64,000 nucleotides of DNA from Tetracentron sinense. Taxonomy: Eukaryota > Streptophyta > Magnoliopsida > Trochodendrales > Trochodendraceae. Shown one piece after another: positions 22,672 through 33,796 of this stretch. The translations under genes and the position numbers were made by a program. Location: NCBI GenBank assembly GCA_015143295.1, contig CM026570.1, positions 21,583,250 through 21,647,249 on the forward strand. The letters run 5' to 3'. Below the pieces are notes generated by a model, which searched no databases, was not told where the DNA came from, and saw only the letters and a program-made list of their open reading frames with translations. The stretch's first letter is position 1. Each line of letters starts with the position of its first letter.

Positions 22672-23370
22672 GGAAGTTAGTAGGATGTACTAACCTTTCA
22701 ACTTGGAGGAGAACTTGAGGGAAGATGAGATTAGATCATTTAAGTAGAAAAATCCTTGCTTGAGATGGGTTTGAGCAAAACCCTAGCTCTTCCTTTCTCT
22801 CCCTTCTTCAATCTCCCAACTAAGAGCTTTGAGGGTTTATGAAACCCTCACCCATGGATTTGGGGTTTATATAGAAAGTGGGGTGGTCAAATGACCATCC
22901 TACCTTTAAAATCTCAGCTAAAACAGACCAAATAGGCAAAGTGCTCGAGGAGCGGTCGACCGGTCATAGGAGCGGTCGATCGGTAGGCTAGCGGTCGACC
23001 GATTGACTGGAGCGGTCGATCGGTCCAAAACCCCTCTCTAGAAAATTTTCCCATACAAAATTAGTGCGACAACGATCGATCGGTGGATAGAGCGGTCGAC
23101 CGGTGGATGGACCGGTCGACCGGTTGGTCTGTGTTTTGCATATTTTGCAGATTTTCCTCATTTTCTCCACTTAGGTCTTTTAGCCATATCTTTTGACTCG
23201 TTAGTCGGATTTTGACGATTCAACTTGCATTGGATTCGTCTCTCAAAAAGGAACATTTTTGGCATGTCAAAATTTTTAATTTCTCTCTTATTTATTAATT
23301 TAACTACGTGAAAGGCCAACTGGCTACGAAAATGCTATTCATTAAGTATGGAAAAGTCTGGGGTGCTACA
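22672..23370 (-). repeat. Tekay-type LTR fragment (5' part), fused to Copia C
   Basis: On the minus strand it begins TGTAGCACCCCAGAC at 23370 and contains the conserved Tekay block (CAACTTGCATTGG reversed), a palindrome array at about 22955-23125 (CGGTCGACCG and CGATCGATCGG types around CCATACAAAAT) and a GTTAGTACA splice-donor-like motif near 22690. It ends without the rest of the LTR. Its family is distinct from T1-T3. Confidence 0.8.
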
Positions 23371-25028
23371 ATCTATAACTACTCTAGTTATAGAAGACCT
23401 TTTAATTAAGGAGTCCTTCTAATAAGAGAGTTCTTTAATTAAAGAGATAAGTCAAACAACCAACACTTGGAGGAATCCTAGTCAAACTAGGAGACCAACT
23501 CCAAGGGGGGGTGGCATGAGCTGTGATGGGGTGTGAGCTTTGGAGAAATTAAAACTCCAAGTTGTAATCCAATTACAACTTATCCTCATCCTTATTGCAA
23601 TCCAACAATTGGATATTAATTCCATAATTAAAAGAGATATTATTCAACAATTATTCAAATAACATAATCCTAATCTAATTAGGATTCCTCAAGTGGGCAC
23701 CCCACCCTAGGGTTTAAACCCATGGGCTTTGGCCCATATTAAAGGTCCATATGGATGGGTTTATGGATATGGGTCAAACCCATTTCCCCTTTAATTATGG
23801 TAATTAAATAATCGCTAAAATAATCCCTATGTTTAAATTAACAATTAATTTAAACAATAGATTAACTTTTAATCTATTTAATTAAATGATTATCTTTTAA
23901 TCACTTAAATAATTGATTAACTTTTAATCAATTATTGAGCTTGTATTTCTTATGTGAGCACCTCCACAGATTGCTCTAGGACATTCTTACCCTAGCTTAC
24001 TCAATGTTATCCCATTGACCCTAAACCGGAATTACATCAGAATTGCAAGTGACGTGAGATATCCATGTGGTAATTGAATCCCAGTGTATGAACATTAACA
24101 ATTACGGATCCCGCCACATGAACTTTTTAAATTTGATTTATCCTTCCAAATACATTATCCCTAATGGGCCTTCGAGATTGACATACTATTTAACCCATAG
24201 CCCATTCCAAATCATCAGAGTTTCCAAGACTTATGATTAAGCCATGAGAAACAATTTCTCATGAAAAACATTTTGAGAAAATCCTTTTATAAGTATAATA
24301 CATTTTCATAAAAGTATATTTCAAAACTTATTTTGCTTTCAAAATCACCTGCACAGGATTTGAACTTAATCAACTGTTTTACCCGGAACTTGGATAATCT
24401 CTCAAATTAATGAGCATGGATTTCTTGTTTGAAATTCATCATGACTCGAATAGCTTTCTGACTATCCAACTATCATTGTATTGTATTCCCTAAGTTAGAA
24501 AATACGTTGGTGGAATCAAAACAGTTAGATCATTGCTCAGTCATAGATGAACGCATCAGATTTAAGGATCATCGAAACTGTTCAATGTGATTGAGAGACC
24601 AACTATCTGATAGTATGTTTATGCAAGAGGTCTCTCATTGAAAGCAATCAGTTAGTGTACATTTAAGCACCCATATGCTGATGTGTAGTCTCCACTACAA
24701 TAGTTCGAGATAAAACTACATCTCAACTATTGAGAACATCTTAGCATTCTGGCAGCCATATAAGTGAAGTGCCCAGCTTCACCCACAACTGTGACTATAT
24801 AAGGTATAAGGAACCGGAAAGTTATATCTGCCTGTGATAATCTAATCACTTAACTTTCCTACAATATATCCTATGGAAATTTATCGATATCTCATATTGT
24901 ATAGATCATCTCATAATCGTGGTCAATTACCCATAATGAATACACAATAGATTAAGAAGAAGTCTTTATTAATCAAATTAATAAGAATCTAACAATCTAA
25001 ATCACTTTTCTGGGCATCATGTCTAACA

Positions 25029-26603
25029 GTGGGAATGTATGAATGAATGGTGGATGTTGAGGCGATTGGATACCGTGTTGGTTGATGAATGTGTGTTGGA
25101 AAAATGGAGGATGGGGATTTCAAGCATAAGGAACACACTTTATGTGGTTTGATGAAATATATGCACTATGAAGTTGAAATAAAATGACTATAAATGGGTT
25201 GCACGCCTTGTGTTTGATAAAATACCTAAACGAGAATTTAATAGATTTATGGAAGAAAATGAAAGTAGGCTTTATGTAATTTTCCCTAAAAATGATAAGT
25301 TCATCAAATGCTCCATTGTTGTCTAAATTCTTGCATGATTATATTAAGAATGAGAATGTTATACATCTTTCCTTTTGTTGCATATGCTACTATGATCACT
25401 ACAAGTTCTACACGCAATTCCTTTTAATTATTCATATAATCATGATTATTACACATTGCCTCACACACACATGTATGTATTAACTGAGATTTTCCTAAAC
25501 TATAAAGTATACGAAATAACAAGAACAAGATTGTAATTCACGATACAAATGATAAAGCCAGACATCGGGCTGGTCAAGGGTAAGGCATATCCCTAGGATA
25601 TGTCATACCTGGCTCACAAGGAAAACAAACATGAATGATAATACCGGACATCGGGCCGGTCCAGGGTAGGGCATATCGCAAGATATGTCATACCTGACTC
25701 ACAAAAAAACAAGAAAACAAGGAGGTTGGTGTACCCCTTTTCTATATATATATATTTCGCTTAAGGGAATTTACATTCCCAGCTCACAAGTCATTTCAAG
25801 GGCATTAACCTCTGGCTCACAAGTGAACAAGCAAGTCAAGTCAAGAACATGACAAGAACAAGCAAGATAAGACAAGCATGCATGATTTTTACGAACGAAA
25901 CCAAGACAAGAACAAGTTTTCAAACATGACAGGCAAGTTTTGAAAGAAACATGAAAGACTATTTTCAAGATTTAGACATGATTTTTAAGCACAAGTTTTA
26001 TCGGAGTTATCGCATTCATTCAAGCATGTCGAGATTATTACATTGCTTACTTTACTGTTATTTGTCATATGCTGATATTATTGCTTTAGATTGAAATGAT
26101 GAAATATATCTCATTGCTTTTGTGTGATTGTTATTGCTATAGTTAGCTAGTAGCTTGTACTCGCTAAGTATTCTATACTCAGCCGTACTTTTATGTTGGC
26201 AGGTACCGAAGAAGCCCTCAACCCTGAGCCTTGGGTTGAGGAAGAGTATGTGGAGGCGAGAGACCTCCCATCCCGATGCAGTCGCAGGAGGATAGAGATC
26301 GCTACATATGGCCATATTTAGATTACTGTTGAGCATAGTGGGCTCAATAGATTTTTTTGTATTTCGATAGGTGAGCATGTCCACCTCTATTGTTATGTTT
26401 TATGTATACACTTAGAATACTGAGATGTTTTATAGAAAAGAAAATTTTGGTTTACGCTTCCGCACTCATGTTAAGCTTCCGCACTCTGATTATTGTCATA
26501 TAGTATTATGTTTCGCCTTGTTCATTACAGGATGGTTTGACAGGTACGAATAGTCACATTTAAAGTATCCCTTAACTCTTAGGGGATATTTAGGGGTGCG
26601 ACA
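25029..26603 (+). repeat. Older Tekay-type LTR, right part
   Basis: Homologous to the second half of the T1 LTR: a GAGGCGATTGGAT region, hairpin repeats (25557-25702), a GCTAAGTATTCTATACTCAGC stem near 26163, a degenerate MSAG-type ORF from 26193, a RYIWPYLDYC remnant in another frame, and the end GTGCGACA at 26603. Copia A inserted into it, so its left part lies outside the window. No PBS follows, so it is a solo or truncated LTR within element D. Confidence 0.82.
25557..25702 (+). repeat. Hairpin repeats in the older LTR
   Basis: Two units: GGCATATCC-CTA-GGATATGTC and GGCATATC-GCAA-GATATGTC, each with outer GGTA/TACC arms and each followed by CTCACAAG or CTCACAA. A third, weaker unit continues to about 25800. 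Confidence 0.75.
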
Positions 26604-27190
26604 AATGAAGGGGGCATCTGCCAACCCCACTCTATCATTGGAGGATCTGACATTCTCATCCGGGGATGCAGTACCCCTGGGTTCAAGGTACCTAACTTTG
26701 ACAAATATGATGGCTCAGGCTGTCCTAAACAACATCTACCAATGTACTTGGGGGACATGCTCCTGTACAACAAAAACCAACCCCTGCTCATCCAAGCCTT
26801 CCAGAAAAGTTTGAAGGAGGTAGCCGTTATGTGGTGGATGTTGGTTGACAAACAATGAATCAAGACCTGACATGATGCCATGAATGGCATTGTAGAGCAG
26901 TACTCCTTCAATCAAGAACTCTAGCCTCAGAAAAGCCAGTTGGAGCAAATGTACCAGTGCAACAACGAGTCCTTCCTGGAGTACGCCACCCACTGGAGGG
27001 AAATGGCCGCAAAAGTCTCTACACCTATCCCTAAAGAGGAGTTGGCAACCATATTCATGGGCACTCTGAAGCAGCCCTATTCTACCCTGATGGTCACTCT
27101 ACTGATAGTAGACTTTGGCACGATTGTCAAGACCAGTGCCTGCATTTAAACAACTATTCAGAGCGGTGTCATACACTCCAGCTTAGGGCT
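26604..27190 (+). pseudogene. gag: Element D gag remnant (Tat/Ogre-like gypsy)
   Basis: Frames read NFDKYDGSGCPKQHL and MYLGDMLLYN, then EQMYQCNNESFLEYATHWRE and PKEELATIFMGTL, the layout of plant retrotransposon Gag in Tat/Athila-type elements. Stops and frame changes break it. The 27190-27717 stretch after it has no recognisable coding. Confidence 0.75.
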
Positions 27191-27717
27191 TGCTCCCCCC
27201 AAAACAACGGCGACATCAGCTAGTAGAAACAGTGGTCCCTAAGACCAGAAAAGAAAATAAGATGTTCAGATGGTATCTTCTACAGCTTCGATCAGATTGC
27301 CAATACCCACCGCTCGAACATAGTAAGCATCCGGAAACACCCAGCCAGATAGACTAAACCAGGGGCAAAATCGTCCCCCCAAAAACTTCACTCCTCTCCC
27401 TTATACTCTTAGCCAATTTATTGGACTTCTCCAGTTAGAATCGCCTTTCCCCAGTCAAATATATAGACCATGCAGTCTCCAGTCCAAATCCTTGTTCCTA
27501 AACAGATCATCTATAACATTCCTTGCCCTGCAAACTGGCCCACAGCCCCATCTTAAGCCTCCACCTCTACATGCCCTGTCCGGATCCCTTACATCCCTTC
27601 TCCGCCTTTCAACCTTAACTGAGTACCCGCTCCCTACTCTCTCATCCTTGAGAGCGAGAGTATAGCCTACCTTACCAGGTCTGGCCAGGTCTGGCCAGGT
27701 GTACCAACCTCCAGTAA

Positions 27718-28476
27718 ATGAGCCTGCAAAGGCAAAGAAGACAGAAAAAGAGAAAGCAAGGGGTGTCAGACCCAAAGAAGGAAGCAGTAGATTCAACAGT
27801 CCTATTGAAAATCCTAGAAAATGTAGAGGAATTCAATATCACCCAGCAGTTAAGCAAAGTGCTTGCACAGATATCTATCTTGAGTCTTCTTCTGACATCT
27901 GAACATCATAGAAAGCAGTTGCCCTGGGTATTCAGCAATGCCCACGTAACACCGGACATATCACCCAAAAATTTGGGACATATGGTTGGGCAAGTTCTTG
28001 AATCCAGAATTATCTCCTTCATAGAGGAAGAAATACCGAACAATGATAGAGATCACACTCGGGCTTTATACATTGCAGTTCAGTGCATGGACCGAACTCT
28101 ATCATCAGTACTCATTGATAATGGCTCTGGCCTCAATGTTTACACTCTCTCCACAATGCAAAGCCTGGGCCTAGATCTTAACCAAGTGAAGAAAAGGCCA
28201 GTGACCATCAGGGCATTCGACAACTCTACCAGGCATAACCAGGGTGATATTGACCTGGCCATCAGGGTCGGACCAGCTCAGTTTACTACAAATTTTCAGG
28301 TTGTAAATGTGCCAGCATCTTTCACCTTGCTCTTAGGAAGGCCGTGGATCCACTCAGCTGGAGCCATCCCCTCTTCACTGCATCAGAGAATCAAATTTAT
28401 TCAGGATGACCACCTAGTCGTAATTCTGTCTGAGGAGTTGGCAAGTTCCTTTGGGGATATACAAGAGTTAGGTTAG
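27718..28476 (+). pseudogene. Element D aspartic protease region
   Basis: 252-residue open frame. The protease motif LIDNGSGLNVYTLSTMQSLG lies at about residues 138-157 and FTLLLGRPWIHSAGAIPSSL at about 202-221. The D-N-G form and the LLGRPWIH segment are typical of Tat/Ogre-type proteases, which process the gag-pol polyprotein. It is the best preserved part of D but has no intact polyprotein around it. Confidence 0.82.
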
Positions 28477-29594
28477 GGTGCAGCCTTCATGACCTACTAG
28501 TTTTAGCAAGTCAGCTCTATCGCACAGATAGAACGTCAAAGCAAGCAAGCAATGCCGCCATTTGTCAAGATGATGGCCCGTATGAACTACCAACTGGGGG
28601 TAGGCCTGAGAGTAAGAAATCAGGGGATGAAGAAGAGATACACTGCTTCTCGCTATACTCCTCCATTTGGACTAGGGTACAAGCCCAAATTTGAGGATTG
28701 TCTCTCCAAATTCAGCAAGAAGACCAGCTGACTGGCGAAGACTGAACCCCGACCTCACATATCTGTAACCTTACTGGTGGGGACATTACAACCTTACCTA
28801 GTTACTTCTCTTGCACCCGGTTGCCAACACCGCAAACCCTCAGCCCAGTGTTGAATCTTCTGGGTTCCCAGATCCAGAAATACTCAGCATGGGCCAACTA
28901 TTCGTGGAGCTGACTGTCGAAGATGCTGCAGAATTAGAAGATCAAGCGGGAGAGCAAGTCTGCACCCTCTCCAACAACGCCAAAGCATCCTTTAGTTACC
29001 AACCACTAATCCGTTGGTGGACCGAGGCTCTCACTGTCAAAGCCACTCAGGGCCGGGGCAAGCAAGTTGCACTGCAAGTTGGTTCGATCAAGCAGTGATC
29101 GAAGCACCACCCTTCTTCTCCTTCTATCTCTCTTTTGCTCCCATTAGCAAAATCCAAATGTCAGGCCATTGTCGGCCTTTTTTGTTTGAGTCATTTTCTA
29201 AACAGTCATCTACTTTATTAATGACAAACAGATGTTTTGACTTAAAATCATGTTTTCAAAAACAAACATTTTACATCGGCTGATGATGAAATCACACGGA
29301 CTCTTCCCTTGGAAGGCCTAGTGTCCTGAAGCAAGAAAAAAAACAAAAGTCATAGGCATGCTAAACTAAGCTAATTGATTTGTTAGGAAATCACCTCTGA
29401 CAAAGCTACCCCTAAAACCCTCCTTCAAACTTTCCAAAGTGGAGTATGACTCATAACAGGATGAGAAACCGCCTCAAGAGATTCTAGACCTCCTAGAGCA
29501 CAGCAAAGGGCTACTACTGTTAAACATCGAGGATACCGAGACAGTTGACCTTGGTTCCGAGGACAACCCCCAACTAGTCAAGATTAGCATAAGC
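28477..29594 (+). pseudogene. Element D protease-RT linker remnant
   Basis: Broken frames such as YTASRYTPPFGLGYKPK (near 28640) and FVELTVEDAAELEDQAGE (about 28890-28950) link protease to RT. Ogre elements are known to have an intron in this interval, but I cannot mark one here. Confidence 0.55.
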
Positions 29595-30027
29595 ATGAGC
29601 CCACAACAGAAAGTAGACATGATCAGCTTCCTGAAGAATTACATTGATGTCTTCACCTGGTCGTATGCAGACATGCCCAGTCTGGATCCAGTATTAGTGG
29701 TACACAGACTACCCCTGAAGCCTGACGTTAAGCCGATTAAGCAGAAACTGAGACAGATGAAACCTGAATGGTCACAGAAGTTCAAGGAAGAGGTTGAGAA
29801 GTAGATCAGTGCAGGCTTCCTGACAGTAGCAAACTACCTCGAGTGGTTGGCCAACATTGTGTTGGTGCCCAAAAAAGATGGCAAAATCCAGATGTGCATT
29901 GACTACCGGACCCTAAACAAGGCCAGTCCAAAAGAAAACTTCCCTCTCCCACACATCGACATCCTGGTCGACAATACTGCAGGGCATGAGAAACTCTCAT
30001 TCATTGATAGTTTCTCCGGATACAACC
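29595..30027 (+). pseudogene. Element D reverse transcriptase, N-terminal part, cut by element E
   Basis: Reads FTWSYADMPSLDPVL and VHRLPLKPDVKPIKQK, a TAG at 29802-29804, then NIVLVPKKDGKIQMCIDYR, LNKASPKENFPLPHIDIL and FIDSFSGYN. This is the Tat/Ogre style RT fingers and first catalytic Asp region. It stops at 30027, where the TGTGAG terminus of another LTR begins. The catalytic YMDD-box region is missing. Confidence 0.88.
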
Positions 30028-30389
30028 TGTGAGTACAGAAATTTTCACTCACGGGATTGTTAAGAGTCGCCACCTATTTATTCAGAAGGGATAAGTCCTG
30101 CAAGATGTTGGATAAGGTCTTTGGTTTCTGATCAAAGATCAGGGTAAGAGGTTCAATTAAGTTCGAGGAAGGGGTTAGGCACCCCGACACTTCCACTTAT
30201 AGTGGTTTCCTACTTGCTAGGTTTAAGCAAAATTAATCTCGATTGTTAATCAAATGTCAAAGTGTTTAAGTTAATACTAATGTAAGGAAGAAAATTTAAC
30301 TAGGGTCAAATCCGGGTTGGGTTACCTACGTACTCACATTGGGGTGAGATCAGCTAAGCCTGTTATAAGCACCCAATTTTTACACCCCT

Positions 30390-30720
30390 TTTTAACCATG
30401 GTTAAAGTCTTTTAACCATGGTTACCCCTGCCAAATCCCCTAAACCTAGGTAAGCCTTTAGATAATCTTAGGATTCACCCTAAGTCAAAACCCTAGAAAA
30501 ACCCTAGTACCAAACCCTAACCCTAGGTAAACCTCAGCTAAACCCTAGCTAAACCCTAGAGTCAACTCTAGTTAAAACCTAGGACCTATCCCTAGTTTAA
30601 CCCTAGTTGAACCCCTGGTGAAAAAAACCATGTCCAAAACCTAGCCCTAGGTGACCCCAGCCGAAGTCCTATCCTAGCCCTAGAGCCCTTAGGGTAAACC
30701 CCCTATACCTATTTATGTTG
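30390..30720. repeat. Degenerate CCCTAA-rich and TTAACCATGGTTAA stretch in E LTR
   Basis: Two TTAACCATGGTTA palindromes near 30402 and 30422 and many AACCCTAG words without a constant period. Similar words recur at 41760-42300, the other part of the same LTR. Confidence 0.6.
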
Positions 30721-31642
30721 GGCCAGGCCCATTCAAATAAGTTTTCTTATTGTCGGTAGAGGGTATACCGACAATCTAAATTTGGTCTATTTTCATATTG
30801 TCAGTAGACCATCTACCGACACTATTTGAACTCGGGTTTGCAGCACTGCAAATGCCCTGCACACTCTACCCTCACTTCAAACTCTCCCTTCAGCCTTCCT
30901 ACTCGACCCCTACAGGGTCCAACCACCTTCTCCCCCTTCCTATCAATGCTCCTTAAGTCCTCAAGGTCCTCTCCTATAAAACCCAACTCCCTTCACCGTA
31001 AACAGGGTCTGCAAATCCAAATTTTCAAGAGAGGATTCCCTGTTAAGAAATCTCCACACCTCAGCCACTCCAACACCTTGGTCGTAATCCCAGGCCTCCC
31101 CTAGGACCTATTCCAAGCCTCCCCAGTTGCTACAAGCACCACTGGTGTGCCACAACCACTGTTGCAGACCTCCACCACCTTCGGTTAAGACAGAGTATCA
31201 GGGTAGGGCTTCCCCTACCCTCTTGTTTTGTTTATTACATTGCTTGTGAGTCCCTGGTCATCTCTAGGGGATGTTTTACATTCATTTTCTTGATGCTTAG
31301 CGTGTGAACCAAACCCAATAGGGTGTTCACCCACCTTCTTCATATATGGGTTGTGTCGCGACCCAAAACCCACCCTAGGAGTTAGAGTGAACTTTGGACG
31401 ACAATCATGACTTGCTTGACAACCAACCTGCAAACCCACAGAGCATATACCATAGAGGACAATATAGCGGAAACATAACTATAAAACGCAGCGTAAGTCT
31501 AACCAAACCTCTATGAATATACATACGCAAATCCAAGTTTATACAAAAAGTAACCAAAAGAAAGTGCGGACAGACCCGCCAAAATACATGAATGTATATC
31601 TCTCATCTCACCCACAGCTATTCACTCAGAATCTACAACCAC

Positions 31643-31762
31643 CTAATGGTAACCCTCTACGGGAGGTTCCTCCAAAGGCTCCTCGACGTACTCCTCCTCC
31701 ACCCAAGGGCTCGGAGCACAAATATCAAATGGAGCAGCTGCTCCGCCATCACCTGCCGACAT
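31643..31762 (-). CDS. MSAG small ORF in T2 3' LTR (39 aa), hypothetical
   Basis: Minus strand ATG at 31762: MSAGDGGAAAPFDIC, then PWVEEEYVEEP, ending at TAG 31643-31645. It shares MSAG, the DIC segment and PW-V-EEEY with the T1 and T3 frames, but has a different C-terminus. The 5' LTR copy at 39169-39288 is the same. Confidence 0.38.
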   Translation of the reverse strand: MSAGDGGAAAPFDICAPSPWVEEEYVEEPLEEPPVEGYH

Positions 31763-32069
31763 AAGAAGTACGGCTGAGCATGGAATACTCAGCGGGTACT
31801 AAGCACTAACCAACAGTCATAGCGTACAGATAGCATACATAAAGCATGAACAATTCTTATAAGTTAGAAGGAAACAATTTATATCATACAAGGAAGTAAA
31901 AGCAATTTATAATCATGCTTGTATTCCGTAGAAAGCCGTTAAAACCCTTGAAAACCTTGTGCACTTGACTTGATTGGAAATACCATTTCCGTGCTTGAAA
32001 CTTGTCATGTTGTCTTATCTTATCATATCATGCGTGTCATGCCATGTCATGCTTGCTTGGAAAGTAAAC

Positions 32070-32390
32070 TACTTGTGAGGGAAGGGAGACCCTTCTTCCT
32101 AAATGCCCATGCTTGTCATGTCATTTATCATGCTTGCTTGTTCGGAAAAGTAATCTACTTGTGAGGGAAGGGAGACCCTTCTTCCTAAAATGCTCATGCT
32201 TGTCATGCCGTGTCATGCTTGGAAGAGTAAACTACTTGTGAGGGAAGGGAGACCCTTCTTTCTAAATGCTCATGTCATGTCCTTTCACTTGTGAGATGTC
32301 CTTGTGAGATGTACTTGCGAGGGAAGGGAAACCCTTCTTATGATATGTATGTACTTGCGAGGGAAGGGAGACCCTTCTTATGATAATGCA
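32070..32390 (-). repeat. Hairpin repeat array in T2 3' LTR
   Basis: Five units with the stem GAAGGG-AGA-CCCTTC (first at 32081-32095) or the AAA-loop version. On the sense strand each is followed by CTCACAAG or CTCGCAAG. A related stem with CATATC/GGATATG lies at about 32415-32455. Confidence 0.85.
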
Positions 32391-33298
32391 TGATTGACTT
32401 GTCCTTGCCAAAAGCGAGGTAAAACATATCGTAGGATATGCCCCACCTCTAAATCCCATTCTTAAAAAACGTCGGTAATCCATGTCATGCATGCGTGCTC
32501 GTGAGATCGTGTGCATACTTGCATTTGGAATTAAATATGACAATTTGGTTAATTTACAAAGCATAGCATATCACGATTTGAACAAGTAATAAATCGCACA
32601 TTTTGAGAAATGTAAGAAACACACTATCATATGCCCTAACAATTTCATGAATAATTAAACATGTATTCCCTTAATTTATCACTCATTTTATTCACCTTGG
32701 CATCACATCAAACATAGTGTGTTCATTATTTATTAACCCTACAACATGCTTTTCTAGGTGGGTTTTATTCACATCACATATGTATGTTTATTATGGGTAC
32801 AATGCCCTCCCCGTTCATCCATCACATCAATACACACGGCATCCAATCGCCCACATTCATCTCCATTCATCATTCACCATTCACCATTTACAACCCATCT
32901 CATAATACATGGATGTATAAAGGAACACAAAGAAAATAAAGGAAAGAAGAACTATAACTAGGAGGGTAGCAAGAAGTACCGACCTTGAACAATGAGGAAT
33001 AAAACTCCTCCAAAAACGTGCGTGTAGATGCTGCCCTAGCTTGGGGAAAGTGCTCCTCACGAGCTTGAACCTTGATCTTGAAGAAAAATGAGCTTGAGGA
33101 TGATCGTGGGTCTTAACCCCTTTGATTTCTCCCAAATGAAAACCTAGGTTTTGGAAACCCTTCTCCTTTCTCTCTATCTCTCAAAAGACTCTAAGGGTTG
33201 TGTATGAACCCTCAAATGATCGGGCAAAGCCTTTAAGGTATGAGTGAAACGCCCAAAAGACGAAAACACCCTTACTAAATTTTCTGCAAAAACGCGAG

Positions 33299-33484
33299 TA
33301 CCGAGCGATCGGTGTTAATGACCGATCGATCGGTTGCCTACCGATCGATCGGTTTCATAACCGAGCGATCAGTTAAAATTTCACTCTCTGGAAAATTTCC
33401 CCATACAAAAATCTTGACCAGTCGATAGCCTCCGAGCGATCGGTTTTGGACCGATCGATCGCTCCATGGATCGAGCGATCGGTT
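33299..33484. repeat. Palindrome array in T2 3' LTR
   Basis: Units ACCGAGCGATCGGT and ACCGATCGATCGGT in two groups around a core with ACTCTCTGG and CCATACAAAA. Same plan as 5409-5594. Confidence 0.87.
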
Positions 33485-33695
33485 GCCTGCAGGTCCAGAC
33501 TGTTTTGGCCATATCTTTTGACTCGCTCGTCGGATTTTGACGATTCAACTTGCGTTGGGTTCGTACTTCGAAAAGGAACATTTCTAACATTTCGGAATTT
33601 CCAATTTCTTCCTTATTTATTAATTATACCTCTTTAAAGGCAAAATGGCAACGAAAGTGTCATGCATTAAATGTGAAAAGGTCCGGGGCTCTACA

Positions 33696-33708
33696 TCCTC
33701 CCCTCCTT
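33696..33708 (-). promoter_or_regulatory. T2 polypurine tract
   Basis: The minus strand reads AAGGAGGGGAGGA adjacent to the 3' LTR. Confidence 0.88.
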
Positions 33709-33796
33709 ACAAAAATTTCGTCCTCGAAATTTAGACGCTACATGTATTACAAACCAAAAAGAAAATTACAAGTCACATACAAACTTATACAAAAAC

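Larger units (their letters stand above)
7627..25028 (-). mobile_element. Copia A: Angela/Tork-like Ty1/copia element, old and heavily nested
   Basis: On the minus strand the order is 5' LTR (25028 down to 16331, interrupted), PBS (16328-16317), gag, protease, integrase, RT, RNase H, PPT (8206-8192) and 3' LTR (8191 down to 7627, then cut by T1). The LTRs begin TGTTAGAC on the minus strand. The comparable part of the two LTRs (7627-8191 and about 24465-25028) differs at roughly one base in ten by eye, so the insertion is old. The frames hold many stops. The Angela/Tork assignment rests on the integrase and RT sequence style and is moderate. Confidence 0.88.
16331..25028 (-). repeat. Copia A 5' LTR, interrupted by 16865-23370
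   Basis: The two halves are 16331-16864 and 23371-25028, about 2.2 kb in total. The right half matches the 3' LTR at 7627-8191 and ends (plus strand) GTCTAACA at 25028. The sequence after 25028 belongs to an older gypsy LTR into which copia A inserted. Confidence 0.82.
31354..33695 (-). repeat. T2 3' LTR
   Basis: Holds a small ORF (31643-31762), the GCTGAG/CTCAGC stem, a hairpin array (32070-32390), a leader-like region and a palindrome array (about 33299-33484). Confidence 0.95.

Noticed and set aside
26579..26993. Minus-strand frames of 85-110 aa opposite element D gag
   Set aside because: Shadow frames of the plus-strand gag remnant, with no recognisable domain.
30480..30650. Telomere-like AAACCCTA words
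   Set aside because: The words vary, spacing is irregular and they are mixed with TTAACC/GGTTAA palindromes inside an LTR. This is not a telomeric tract.
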